32,143 nucleotides of DNA. Origin: Deltaproteobacteria bacterium RBG_16_54_18 (GTDB lineage: Bacteria > Desulfobacterota > B13-G15 > RBG-16-54-18). Below, one piece after another: positions 1-10,513 of this stretch. Every line of letters begins with the position of its first letter. The stretch's first letter is position 1. The notes below the pieces were generated by a model. The model was not told where the DNA came from and ran no database searches. It was given only the letters and a program-made list of their open reading frames with translations. The position numbers and the translations under genes were made by a program. The stretch lies in assembly GCA_001797935.1 (NCBI GenBank), contig MGQT01000058.1:1-32143 (forward strand), written 5' to 3'.

Positions 1-1250
<1,250 letters not shown>

Positions 1251-1269
1251 GGAGACAAGGGGAGCGACG

Positions 1270-3219
1270 GTGCATAGACACGTGCATAACTGGTGCATAC
1301 TGGTTTTTCTCGTCAGTTTTCTTCTCGGTTCGGGAGTGAACGTTGGTGCGCAGGAGGGGAGCGGAGGAGAAGATATGTGGACTGCCCCTGTTCCCCACGA
1401 CGTAGAATTCATGAAAGTATGGGCTCAGCGTAAAGAGGCCCTGGCCGCAGGGACGGCGGGAGCTCTCGGCGAACGGCAACTAGAGGAGCTTATCCAACGG
1501 AAACTCGACAAGGGGGTTACAAATTTATGGGACTATGCCATCCTCGTCATGAGGGAGGGTAAGCAACTGGCGGACAAGGAAAAGAGAATAAAGCTCGGGG
1601 AATTTGCACAGCGGTTGGCACCGGATCTTCCCAACGTCTACTTCTATACCGGCAATGCTCAGTTGGAGAAAAACAGATGGAAGTTGTCTTCAGTGATCGA
1701 AGGGAATATGGCGGGATTTAAGGCCTATCTCCGCAATATACCCATGGCAATCGGCCAAGGTCTCAACGCCCTCTACGGCATGGGCCTCGGTATTTTATTG
1801 GCTATTGTGACCTTTTGTCTCATGGTGTTCTTTAAGCGCCTGCCGATTTATCTGCATGCCCTTAAGGAGGAATTAAAGGGGGGGACGCAAGAGCTTATAC
1901 AAGGGGTAGGGCGAATCACCCTGCTTGTCCTGCCGTTTCTCTTACAGCTCAATATTGTGTGGTGCGTCCTGATCTGGTGTCTTATTCTTTGGCGGTACCT
2001 TACCAAAGGAGAAAAGGGCTTAGTCCTGCTCTCTTTCTTGTTTGTCGTTTATTTGCCCCCGACTGGCGATGCCCTCCTTCAATTTATGGCAGGGCCGCGG
2101 GCACAAGCGGTCTTTGATATCTACGAGACTACCTATGGGGAGCGTCGACCTCAGGCAGTAGAGAGACTTAAACGATGGGTCGAAGATCATCCCGAGGATC
2201 GTGATGCCTTGTTCGCCGTGGCCTTGGCCTCTAAACGGGAAGGGGATTATCCCGAGGCGAAGAAGTATTATCAGCAATTGCTCAAGCTCAATCCGTCTGA
2301 TCCGGCGGTCATTTCCAATTTCGGCAACCTCTCGCTTGCCCTGGGCGATCCGGTAACAGCGAGCGGCTTGTATCAGAAGGCCATCGAATTGGCCCCCAAT
2401 AACGGAGCCTATTATTTTAATCTGAGCAAGTCGCTGTCCCAGAGATCGATGGTCGTTTTACAAGATGCGGATCAAACATTTCAAAAGGCCAAGGAGTTGA
2501 GTCCCGCCGTAATCGGGGAACACATGGAGATCGACTCCCCGCATCCCAATCGCAGTGTGATTGATATGACGGTTCCCCTCGATGACCTCCGCAATAAACT
2601 CAACGCCGCTTTTTGGCGTGAGACGGGTCTTTCATACTTCATCGTTGATGTGTGGCTCCGCGACCTCTCACCCCGCCTTCCCTTTGTTGTTCCGGTCTTG
2701 TTCGTCGTGGCCGTTATCGGGATAGCAATTGTGCGGAAGGGACGAGAGGAGTGGTGGCGATGCTCCCAGTGCGGGATGATCAGCACTCAGCCGGTCGGTA
2801 AAAGAGAGGGGAGGAAGAGTATCTGCGTCAGATGTTTTCGAATCATCAAAGGCAAGGAGATTGATAAAGGCCTTAAGGCGGGGAAACTCAGAGATACCAA
2901 GATATTCCAGATACGCATGGGAGTCTACGATAAGTTGTTTCCTTTTCTCGTTCCGGGGGTCGGTCATATTTGGAAGGGATATAATGTCCGGGGCCTATTG
3001 TATCTGTGCATATTTTTTGTCGCGCTCGGCATCGTTTCCTTTGGTAGAGACATTATCCCGTTGGCGATCCCCTTACCGACCGCCGGCGTGCCCGGGGGAG
3101 TATTGTTCATAATTACATTTCTTGTTGTCTTGTATGGTGTGGCCGCATGGGGCGGATATAGAAAAGAAGGGCGAGAGATAACGAAACCTTCCTTCTCCTT
3201 AGAAGGGATCAGGAGGTAA
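1270..3219 (+). CDS. Multi-pass membrane protein with TPR repeats and a four-cysteine zinc ribbon, function unknown
   Basis: I do not recognise a named family. An in-frame ATG at 1198 would overlap guaB by 53 bases; the GTG at 1270 is preferred because GGGGAG sits 5-6 bases upstream and the product then begins with a signal peptide (basic HRHVHNW, hydrophobic ILVFLVSFLLGSG, then VGA before QEG). That gives 649 residues. From this start: an exported region to about 165, hydrophobic segments near 166-189, 215-242 and 249-263, TPR-like helices about 309-411 (FAVALASKREGDYPEAKKYY, then SNFGNLSLALGDPVTASGLY), a membrane segment 471-489, a CxxC...CxxC zinc ribbon (Cys 498, 501, 519, 522), and two more membrane segments near 572-591 and 609-628. 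The next gene's Shine-Dalgarno overlaps this stop codon, so the two are probably co-translated and may act together at the envelope. Confidence 0.8.
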   Translation: MHRHVHNWCILVFLVSFLLGSGVNVGAQEGSGGEDMWTAPVPHDVEFMKVWAQRKEALAAGTAGALGERQLEELIQRKLDKGVTNLWDYAILVMREGKQLADKEKRIKLGEFAQRLAPDLPNVYFYTGNAQLEKNRWKLSSVIEGNMAGFKAYLRNIPMAIGQGLNALYGMGLGILLAIVTFCLMVFFKRLPIYLHALKEELKGGTQELIQGVGRITLLVLPFLLQLNIVWCVLIWCLILWRYLTKGEKGLVLLSFLFVVYLPPTGDALLQFMAGPRAQAVFDIYETTYGERRPQAVERLKRWVEDHPEDRDALFAVALASKREGDYPEAKKYYQQLLKLNPSDPAVISNFGNLSLALGDPVTASGLYQKAIELAPNNGAYYFNLSKSLSQRSMVVLQDADQTFQKAKELSPAVIGEHMEIDSPHPNRSVIDMTVPLDDLRNKLNAAFWRETGLSYFIVDVWLRDLSPRLPFVVPVLFVVAVIGIAIVRKGREEWWRCSQCGMISTQPVGKREGRKSICVRCFRIIKGKEIDKGLKAGKLRDTKIFQIRMGVYDKLFPFLVPGVGHIWKGYNVRGLLYLCIFFVALGIVSFGRDIIPLAIPLPTAGVPGGVLFIITFLVVLYGVAAWGGYRKEGREITKPSFSLEGIRR

Positions 3220-3226
3220 TCTCGGA

Positions 3227-4312
3227 ATGGCATTAGAAGGAGAACTGAAAGATTTCAATATTCTGGAGGTAATCCAGCTGCTCGGCCAACAGGGGAAGAG
3301 CGGCGTGTTGAAGGTGCGGGGGTGGGACAAGCAGGGTGATCAGGAGGCAGGGATATACTTTTTTGAGGGGAAGATTACCCACGCAACCTTCACCCACCGG
3401 ACAAGGGGGGACCTGCTCGGCGAACGGCTTGCCAAGACAGGCATCATCTCCCGGGAGGAATTGAACACCGCGCTCAAGAACCAGAAAAAAACAGAACGTT
3501 TTCTCGGAGAGACCATCGTCGAGGGGGGGATGGCGGAGGAGCACGTTGTCCTCAACGCCCTCTACACTCAGGTGCACGAGCTGATCTACGAGATATTTCG
3601 TTTAAAAGAGGGAAAATTCCAGTTTACGCCGCTCACCGATACCAAGGCCCCGAAGATCTCCACGCAATTAAATGCAGATGAAGTGATGCTGAATATTCTC
3701 AAGATGGTTGATGAGTGGCCGGAGATAGAAAAAAGGATGCCGCCTACCGCCATGGTACTCCAAAAATCGGGGACCCTTGAGCAGCATGGGATAACCCTGT
3801 CGGAAGATCACGATGCCGTGTACCGTCTGGTGGATGGCACCAGGAGCGTCAACGAAATCGTAGAGATGAGTCTCTTGGGGAAATTTGCTACCCTGGAGAT
3901 CTTGGCAGGTCTTCTGGAGGGGGGGGATATCAAAGAGAAAGGCACCAAGAAGGAAGTGGGCACGAAGGAAACACCTGCCCCCGTGGTTTCGCAGCCATCT
4001 CGGGCACGTGCGTGGGAATCAGGGCCGGAGCGCACAAGATACTTGGCGGGGTTGCTCATCGCGCTCATCCTCCTGCTCGTTGCTTTTTTCCCGTTCAAGC
4101 GTAACTTTTTATGGCAGGGACAACACGCGGGATATGCCCGCCAAGGATACGTTGATCAGACGAGGCAAGAACGACTGGAATGGGGGAGGATGATCTTTTT
4201 CACAGAAAAGGGAAGATATCCGACGAATCTCAAAGAACTCGTCGATGCGGGCATAGTGACCGAGGAGGACGTGAAGGGGATTGATGTCCGAAGAAAAAGT
4301 AATCATCCTTGA
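3227..4312 (+). CDS. DUF4388 (PATAN-type) protein with a central membrane anchor and short pseudopilin-like tail
   Basis: The 361-residue product opens with the characteristic DUF4388 start ([20 protein letters not shown], then GKSGVLKV and [11 protein letters not shown]), a domain found in deltaproteobacterial signalling and surface-behaviour proteins. Residues 60-235 contain winged-helix-like segments ([33 protein letters not shown]). A charged, Pro-rich linker (236-268) leads to one membrane helix (271-290, [17 protein letters not shown]) and a tail of about 70 residues holding [19 protein letters not shown], which resembles the GxYPTxLxxL segment after the helix in type II/IV pseudopilins. 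The Shine-Dalgarno AGGAGGT (3211-3217) is strong. Its 3' end overlaps guaA by 29 bases. Domain naming is from recognition of the N-terminal motif; the role is unknown. Confidence 0.82.
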   Translation: MALEGELKDFNILEVIQLLGQQGKSGVLKVRGWDKQGDQEAGIYFFEGKITHATFTHRTRGDLLGERLAKTGIISREELNTALKNQKKTERFLGETIVEGGMAEEHVVLNALYTQVHELIYEIFRLKEGKFQFTPLTDTKAPKISTQLNADEVMLNILKMVDEWPEIEKRMPPTAMVLQKSGTLEQHGITLSEDHDAVYRLVDGTRSVNEIVEMSLLGKFATLEILAGLLEGGDIKEKGTKKEVGTKETPAPVVSQPSRARAWESGPERTRYLAGLLIALILLLVAFFPFKRNFLWQGQHAGYARQGYVDQTRQERLEWGRMIFFTEKGRYPTNLKELVDAGIVTEEDVKGIDVRRKSNHP

Positions 4313-5828
4313 TTTTGGTTCTCAATATACACAGCTCATCGCCCGACGCATCAGAGAACAAAAGGTCTATTGTGAAATCCACCCGTACACGTATTCGCCT
4401 GAGGCGATCAAAGGTAACGAGACAAAAGGGATCATCCTGTCGGGGGGGCCTGCGAGCGTTTACGATACCGCCGCCCCACGAATTGGCCCGGAGCTCTTCC
4501 ACAGCGGCATTCCCGTGCTCGGGATCTGCTATGGGATGCAGTTGATGACCTCGGTTTTGGGGGGGCACGTTGCCCCTTCCAAGGACCGGGAGTACGGGAG
4601 GGCGCAGTTAGAGATAGATCAACCGTATCAGATCTTCGACGGCCTGAGGAAGGGGCACACGTATCACGTATGGATGAGCCATGGTGATCGGGTGGAAAAA
4701 CTCCCTCCGGGGTTTATCCCGCTGGCGCACTCCGCTAATTCTCCTTTTGCTGCCATGGGAGATCTGGAGCGTGGTCTGATAGGCCTTCAGTTTCATCCCG
4801 AAGTGGCGCATACCGAAATTGGCGGTGAAGTACTCCATAATTTTCTCTTCCGCATATGTCGATGCAGCGGCAGTTGGGACATGAGGTCTTTTGTGGAGAC
4901 CTCGGTGCGCATGATTAACGACATAGCGGGAGGGGAACGAGTTATTTGTGCGGTGAGCGGGGGAGTTGATTCGTCGGTGGTAGCCGCCCTTATGCACAAG
5001 GCCATCGGTGAGCGGCTGACGTGTATCTTTGTCGACAACGGCCTTCTCAGAAAAGCCGAGGCTCAGGAGGTGTTATCTATCCTGAGGGACTCTTTCCGTT
5101 TAGATCTGCGCTTCGTCGATGCCGGCGAGGAATTTTTGGATCGTCTCAAGGGAGTTGAAGATCCCGAGCAAAAGAGAAAGATTATCGGAGAACTCTTCAT
5201 CACGATCTTTGAGCGAGAGGCAAAAAAAGTTGGCACGGTGACTTATCTGGCGCAGGGGACCCTCTATCCCGATGTCATTGAAAGCGTATCGTTCAAAGGG
5301 CCCTCCGCGACCATTAAAAGCCATCACAATGTGGGGGGGCTGCCGGAGCGGATGCACTTAAAACTCATTGAGCCCCTGAGGGAGCTTTTTAAAGATGAAG
5401 TGAGAAGAGTTGGAAAAGAGCTGGGGCTTCCCGATCGGATCGTGTATCGTCAACCCTTCCCCGGCCCCGGGTTGGCGGTGCGGGTAATCGGTGAGGTTAC
5501 TGCGGAGAGGCTGAACGTCCTGCGCGAGGCCGATGCCATTATGCAGGAGGAGATCGTCAAGGCCGATTGTTACCGTGATATTTGGCAGTCGTTCGCCGTC
5601 TTACTGCCGGTCAAGACGGTGGGCGTTATGGGGGACGAGAGGACCTATGAAAACGTCATTGCCCTGCGCGCCGTCTCCAGTCTGGACGGTATGACGGCGG
5701 ATTGGGTACGGCTTCCGTATGAGGTCGTTGGCGTGATAGCAAATCGCATTATTAATGAAGTGCAGGGTGTCAACCGCGTCGTCTACGACATCAGCTCAAA
5801 ACCGCCCGGTACCATCGAGTGGGAATAA
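4284..5828 (+). CDS. guaA: GMP synthase (glutamine-hydrolysing)
   Basis: Converts XMP to GMP using glutamine and ATP, completing the pathway begun by guaB. The 514-residue product has a class I glutamine amidotransferase domain (about 1-190) with nucleophile Cys82 in GICYGMQLM and His171/Glu173 in [10 protein letters not shown], then the ATP pyrophosphatase P-loop SGGVDSS (225-231) and the dimerisation domain ending in the family-typical [13 protein letters not shown] 4284 is chosen over the TTG three bases earlier because AAGGGG lies at about 4273-4278. It starts inside the preceding DUF4388 gene (29-base overlap), suggesting translational coupling. All key residues are present. Confidence 0.97.
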   Translation: MSEEKVIILDFGSQYTQLIARRIREQKVYCEIHPYTYSPEAIKGNETKGIILSGGPASVYDTAAPRIGPELFHSGIPVLGICYGMQLMTSVLGGHVAPSKDREYGRAQLEIDQPYQIFDGLRKGHTYHVWMSHGDRVEKLPPGFIPLAHSANSPFAAMGDLERGLIGLQFHPEVAHTEIGGEVLHNFLFRICRCSGSWDMRSFVETSVRMINDIAGGERVICAVSGGVDSSVVAALMHKAIGERLTCIFVDNGLLRKAEAQEVLSILRDSFRLDLRFVDAGEEFLDRLKGVEDPEQKRKIIGELFITIFEREAKKVGTVTYLAQGTLYPDVIESVSFKGPSATIKSHHNVGGLPERMHLKLIEPLRELFKDEVRRVGKELGLPDRIVYRQPFPGPGLAVRVIGEVTAERLNVLREADAIMQEEIVKADCYRDIWQSFAVLLPVKTVGVMGDERTYENVIALRAVSSLDGMTADWVRLPYEVVGVIANRIINEVQGVNRVVYDISSKPPGTIEWE

Positions 5829-5940
5829 GGATATGAGGTGCGCACGGTCTATCGGCAATGGAGATGTTAACTATGAAGGATCTTGTCTTATTACACCGAG
5901 AGGTGTGTCGAGTCTTATCAGTTTAGCGCAGTAACGGCAT

Positions 5941-8900
5941 ATGAAAGAATTTGTCCATCTTCATCTCCACAGCCAATATAGCCTTTTGGACGGAGCTATT
6001 CGTTTCGAAGAGCTCTTTCCCCTTGCCCGAGAGTATGGGATGAGGTCTTTGGCCTTAACCGACCATGGCAATATGTTCGGTGTCCTTGAGTTCTATCAAG
6101 GTGCCATCAGCCATGGGATAAAGCCGATCATCGGGTGTGAGGTCTATGTCGCGCCGGAGTCGCGCTTAAAAAAAGAGCCGGGTGGCCTCAAAGATACCTC
6201 CTACCATCTCGTGCTGTTGGCTAAAGATCAGGAGGGGTATGCAAATCTCATACGGTTGGTCAGCCTGGCCCACCTGGAAGGTTTCTATTACAAGCCGCGT
6301 GTGGATAAAGAACTCCTGGAACAGTGTAATACGGGATTGATCGCCCTCAGCAGTTGCCTCAAGGGGGAGATCCCCACGCTCTTGCTGCGGGGGAATAGGG
6401 AGGGAGCCCGGGCAGTTGCCGGATGGTATAAGGAAATCTTTGCCGATCGTCGTTTTTTCTTAGAGCTTCAGGATAACGGCCTCGCGGAACAGAAGGTGGT
6501 CAACGAGGGGCTCGCGGCGTTGAGTAAGGAGATGGAGATACCATTGGTGGCGACCAACGATTGCCACTACCTGCGGTTCGAGGACGCCCAGGCCCATGAT
6601 GTCCTGCTCTGCATCCAGACGGGGAAGACGCTCAAGGACCCCAAGCGAATGAAATTTTCCACGGAGCAGTTTTACCTGCGTCCTGTGGAAGAAATGGAAC
6701 GGCTGTTCAGCCACTATCCTGAAGCCCTCGAAATCACCGCAGAGATAGCGGAACGGTGCAACGTGGAGTTGCGCTTCGAAGAGTATCATCTTCCCCGCTT
6801 TAAACTGCCCCCCGGGGAAGCCTCTTTGGACCTTTATCTCGAAAAGAAGGCCGCGGATGGTCTGGAGCGGCGTTTTTCCTATCTGGCAAAAGACCCCGTG
6901 GAAAAAGAGCGGTATGTAAAACGGCTGCACGAGGAGCTCTCCATGATCAAGTCCATGGGGTTTTCCGGTTACTTCCTTATCGTGGCCGATTTCATCGACT
7001 ATGCCAAGGCGCACGAGATCCCGGTCGGACCGGGGAGAGGGTCGGCAGCAGGGAGTTTAGCGGCATATTCCTTGGGGATAACGGATATTAATCCTCTGGC
7101 CTATGATCTCATCTTTGAGCGGTTTCTGAACCCGGAGCGTATCAGCCTTCCCGACATCGATGTGGACTTTTGCATCGAGGGGAGAGACGAGGTCATCAGA
7201 TACGTAACGGAAAAATACGGGAAAGAAAATGTGGCCCAGATCATCACCTTTGGAAAGATGCAGGCCAAGGCCGTGGTGCGTGATGTCGGTCGCGTGCTCG
7301 ATCTTCCGTATAAAGAGGTAGATACCATCGCTAAACTTATCCCCAATACGCTCAACATTACCTTAGACCAGGCCCTGGAGCAGGAACCAAGATTGCATGA
7401 GCTAGCCGAGCGGGATGAGGTAGTTTCCAAACTTCTCTCGCTCGCCCGTTCGTTGGAAGGGATGGTACGACATGCATCCACCCATGCCGCAGGGGTGGTT
7501 ATCTCCCATCGCCCGCTTATGGAATACATACCTCTTTATAAAGGGACAGACGGCGAGGTAGTTACGCAATATGCCATGAAGGATGTGGAACGCGTCGGCC
7601 TGGTGAAATTCGATTTTTTAGGTCTCAAGACCTTAACGGTCTTAAACAAGGCAGAGGCATTGATCGAACGCACGAGAGGAGAAACGCTTGCGCTCGCCCG
7701 CATTCCTTTGGATGATCGCGAGACCTACCGGCTCCTCGGCTCCGGCGATACAACGGGGATATTCCAACTGGAAAGTTCGGGAATGCGGGATCTCTTGGTG
7801 AAATTGCGCCCCGATGCCTTTACCGACTTGATCGCCTTGGTGGCCCTCTATCGGCCGGGTCCCCTCGGGAGCGGCATGGTCGATGACTTTATCAAACGGC
7901 GACATAAAGAGGCAGCGGTCACGTATGAGGTGCCTGCGTTGCGGGAGATCATTGAGGACACCTATGGGGTGATCGTTTATCAAGAGCAGGTAATGCGGAT
8001 CGCGAGTGTGATCGGCAATTTTACGCTCGGTGATGCCGATATTCTGCGCCGTGCCATGAGCAAGAAGAATCCGGCGGAAATGGAACGGCACAAGGAGAAA
8101 TTCATTACGGGTGCCCGTCGCAACGGCATCGAGCGAAAAAAGGCCGAACGCATTTTTGAGATGATGAATAAGTTTGCCGAATACGGCTTTAATAAGTCGC
8201 ATAGCGCCGCCTATGCCCTCATCGCTTATCAAACGGCCTACTTAAAAGTTCATTATCAGATCGAGTTCATGGCGGCCCTGCTGACCTGTGACATGGATAA
8301 TACCGACAAGGTGATACGGTATGTGGCCGAGTGCCGGGAAAAGGGTATTGAAGTTTTGCCACCAGATATCAAAGAGAGTGATTGGGGTTTTATGGTCACG
8401 GGGGGAAAAATCAGATATGGTCTCGGGGCGGTAAAAAATGTGGGATTAGGAGCGGTCGAGGAGATCATCAAACAGCGCGACGCAGGAGAACGGATCACTT
8501 CTCTGTTCGGGTTTTGTGAGTCAGTGGATCTACGCAGGGTGAACCGCAGAGTCATAGAAAGCCTTATTAAGGCAGGGGCCTTTGATTCCACGGATGCTCA
8601 CCGCTCACAGCTTATGCTCGGCTTGGAGGAGGCCTTGGAGCGCGGGCAGGCCAGACAAAAAGAGCGGCGTGCGGGGCAGCCCGCCCTCTTTGATGGGCTT
8701 GCGGTGCCGCACGGCCATGGTGCGATGCCGGCTGTTGAGGAGTGGCCCGAACAGCAGCTCCTGAGCTTTGAAAAAGATGTACTCGGTTTTTACTTGACGA
8801 GCCATCCCCTCATCAGATATCAACAAGACATCCGCGAACTCACCACGGTCGATACAGAAGGCCTGGAGGAGGTGGCGAATGCCGCCCAGGTCAGTGTCGG

Positions 8901-9381
8901 GGGGTTGGTGGCAGAGGTCAAGGAGATCAGCACCAAAAAAGGGGATCAGATGGCCTTTCTTACCCTCGAGGATATGAAGGGAAGGGTAGAGGTGATCGTC
9001 TTTCCCGACCTCTTTCGCAAGGTTCGTCCATACCTGACGGTTGACATGCCCGTTGTGGTGCGGGGGCAATTGGATAAAGGGGAGGAACGGCATAAAGTAA
9101 AGGCGTCCTCCATCGTGCCTCTCGATGAGGCCAAAAAAGAAAAGATATCCAAGGTACACGTGAGGCTCCGTACGCCGGGAATTTCCAAAGAGCAGTTGGT
9201 GCGGCTCAGGGAGATCTTGGAGGAGAACAAGGGGAAGTGCGAAGCCCTCCTCCATTTGATAGTTCCCCATAACTCGGAAGTGATTATGGCCGTTTCCTCT
9301 GCGTTGACGGTTGAACCCTCGGAGCATATGCGCAGGTCAGTAGAGGGGCTCTTCGGCGAGAAGGCGGTAGAGATGGAGTGA
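5941..9381 (+). CDS. dnaE: DNA polymerase III alpha subunit, DnaE1 type
   Basis: Replicative polymerase of 1146 residues. Order: PHP domain (1-about 280), polymerase core with catalytic Asp405 and Asp407 in PDIDVDF and Asp558 in KFDFLGL, fingers (HASTHAAGVVIS; PGPLGSGMVDDFIKR; YQEQVMRIAS), helix-hairpin-helix region, a clamp-binding-like QPALF at 913-917, and the OB fold (VSVGGLVAEVKEISTKKGD). The PHP metal-site residues that are lost in E. coli appear present here: His8, His10, Asp17, His42, Glu67, His89, Cys139, Asp207, His209. The start is fixed by the conserved N-terminus FVHLHLHSQYSLLDGA, but no Shine-Dalgarno precedes ATG 5941; a 17-codon reading frame with its own GGAG ends 14 bases upstream. 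The 112-base gap from guaA holds a short hairpin (5893-5906). Confidence 0.97.
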   Translation: MKEFVHLHLHSQYSLLDGAIRFEELFPLAREYGMRSLALTDHGNMFGVLEFYQGAISHGIKPIIGCEVYVAPESRLKKEPGGLKDTSYHLVLLAKDQEGYANLIRLVSLAHLEGFYYKPRVDKELLEQCNTGLIALSSCLKGEIPTLLLRGNREGARAVAGWYKEIFADRRFFLELQDNGLAEQKVVNEGLAALSKEMEIPLVATNDCHYLRFEDAQAHDVLLCIQTGKTLKDPKRMKFSTEQFYLRPVEEMERLFSHYPEALEITAEIAERCNVELRFEEYHLPRFKLPPGEASLDLYLEKKAADGLERRFSYLAKDPVEKERYVKRLHEELSMIKSMGFSGYFLIVADFIDYAKAHEIPVGPGRGSAAGSLAAYSLGITDINPLAYDLIFERFLNPERISLPDIDVDFCIEGRDEVIRYVTEKYGKENVAQIITFGKMQAKAVVRDVGRVLDLPYKEVDTIAKLIPNTLNITLDQALEQEPRLHELAERDEVVSKLLSLARSLEGMVRHASTHAAGVVISHRPLMEYIPLYKGTDGEVVTQYAMKDVERVGLVKFDFLGLKTLTVLNKAEALIERTRGETLALARIPLDDRETYRLLGSGDTTGIFQLESSGMRDLLVKLRPDAFTDLIALVALYRPGPLGSGMVDDFIKRRHKEAAVTYEVPALREIIEDTYGVIVYQEQVMRIASVIGNFTLGDADILRRAMSKKNPAEMERHKEKFITGARRNGIERKKAERIFEMMNKFAEYGFNKSHSAAYALIAYQTAYLKVHYQIEFMAALLTCDMDNTDKVIRYVAECREKGIEVLPPDIKESDWGFMVTGGKIRYGLGAVKNVGLGAVEEIIKQRDAGERITSLFGFCESVDLRRVNRRVIESLIKAGAFDSTDAHRSQLMLGLEEALERGQARQKERRAGQPALFDGLAVPHGHGAMPAVEEWPEQQLLSFEKDVLGFYLTSHPLIRYQQDIRELTTVDTEGLEEVANAAQVSVGGLVAEVKEISTKKGDQMAFLTLEDMKGRVEVIVFPDLFRKVRPYLTVDMPVVVRGQLDKGEERHKVKASSIVPLDEAKKEKISKVHVRLRTPGISKEQLVRLREILEENKGKCEALLHLIVPHNSEVIMAVSSALTVEPSEHMRRSVEGLFGEKAVEME

Positions 9382-9443
9382 GAGAAATTTGCCGTAGGGC
9401 GCGTGAATATAGGCAAAGGCGATGAAATAAGGAGCGATGGAAC

Positions 9444-10403
9444 ATGGTGAAACACTATCTTGATTTTGAGAAACCGTTGATGGTGTTGGAGCGGGAATAC
9501 GAAGAGTTGCAGCGATTCGCCCCCCGCAATGACCCGAAGGTCAGTGCAAGGATCGAACGGCTCGAAAAAATGATTGCCAAGGAACGTGAAGACATCTATG
9601 CACAGCTTAGCCCCTGGCAGCGGACGCATCTTTCGCGTCACATTGATCGCCCGCATACGTTAGATTACATCCACCTGATCTTTGAGGATTTCATGGAGCT
9701 CCATGGCGACCGGGGATTTATGGATGATCCGGCTATCGTCGGAGGGTTCGCGCGCCTGGAGGGGGAGACAGTCGTCGTGGTAGGGCATCAAAAGGGGAGA
9801 GATGTGAAGGATATGGGATATCGTAATTTTGGGATGTCCCATCCCGAGGGGTATCGTAAAGCCCTCAGGATCATGGAGTTGGCGGCGAGGTTTAAGAAAC
9901 CCATCATCACGATGATCGATACGCCCGGCGCCTATCCCGGCGTAGGCGCTGAAGAACGGGGACAGGCCGGGGCCATTGCCCGTAACCTCAGGGAAATGGC
10001 CTCCTTTCCTGTACCCATCATCGTCGTGGTTATCGGTGAGGGAGGAAGCGGGGGCGCCTTGGCCATCGGGGTGGGCGATAAAATTCTGATGCTGGAAAAT
10101 GCGATCTATTCGGTCATATCTCCCGAAGGATGTGCCGCCATCTTGTGGCGTGACGGGTCCAAGGGCTCTTTGGCAGCCGAGGCCCTCAAGATGACGGCAG
10201 CGGATCTTCTCAGATTGGGAATCATCGATGAGATCATTCCCGAACCGCTGGGGGGTGCCCATCGCGATTATCACGTGGTTGCAGCTCATGTGAAAGAGGC
10301 GGTCGTACGGAATCTGGGAGCATTGAAGGATGTCCCGGAGGAAAAACTCTTGGCCGACCGATATAAACTCTTCCGCCGCATGGGGACCTTTCAAGAGAAA
10401 TGA
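9444..10403 (+). CDS. accA: Acetyl-CoA carboxylase carboxyltransferase subunit alpha
   Basis: Forms the carboxyltransferase half of acetyl-CoA carboxylase with AccD and moves CO2 from carboxybiotin to acetyl-CoA, giving malonyl-CoA. The 319-residue length is normal. Family blocks are continuous: LHGDRGFMDDPAIVGGFARL, GHQKGRDVKDMGYRNFGM, IDTPGAYPGVGAEERGQA, GEGGSGGALAIGVGDK (oxyanion-type glycine loop), and SPEGCAAILW. ATG 9444 follows AAGGAG (about 9428-9433) with a 10-base gap. It sits directly after dnaE, a neighbour pair common in many bacteria; accD, accB and accC are not in the window. Confidence 0.97.
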   Translation: MVKHYLDFEKPLMVLEREYEELQRFAPRNDPKVSARIERLEKMIAKEREDIYAQLSPWQRTHLSRHIDRPHTLDYIHLIFEDFMELHGDRGFMDDPAIVGGFARLEGETVVVVGHQKGRDVKDMGYRNFGMSHPEGYRKALRIMELAARFKKPIITMIDTPGAYPGVGAEERGQAGAIARNLREMASFPVPIIVVVIGEGGSGGALAIGVGDKILMLENAIYSVISPEGCAAILWRDGSKGSLAAEALKMTAADLLRLGIIDEIIPEPLGGAHRDYHVVAAHVKEAVVRNLGALKDVPEEKLLADRYKLFRRMGTFQEK

Positions 10404-10407
10404 AGCG

Positions 10408-10437
10408 TTGCTGACGGAACAAGCATTGCGGTATCAT
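10408..10437 (+). promoter_or_regulatory. Possible sigma-70 promoter upstream of mutL
   Basis: TTGCTG at 10408-10413 and TATCAT at 10432-10437 are separated by 18 bases in the 110-base gap between accA and mutL. Each box has four or five consensus bases. It would give mutL its own transcript with a leader of about 70 bases. The match is moderate and could be chance. Confidence 0.25.
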
Positions 10438-10513
10438 TTTTCTCTTTCGAATTATCCTTGCCATTTTTACCTTGATGGCATACACACCATGAACGATGGT
10501 TCACGAGGTAACG

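Noticed and set aside
9388..9417. TTTGCC/GGCAAA stem between dnaE and accA
   Set aside because: Six base pairs around an 18-base loop with no T-run; too weak to call a terminator.
10415..10429. Sigma-54-like CGGAAC-N5-TTGC upstream of mutL
   Set aside because: GG-N10-GC spacing is right but the -24 box has two mismatches and mutL is not a typical sigma-54 target; chance match is likely.
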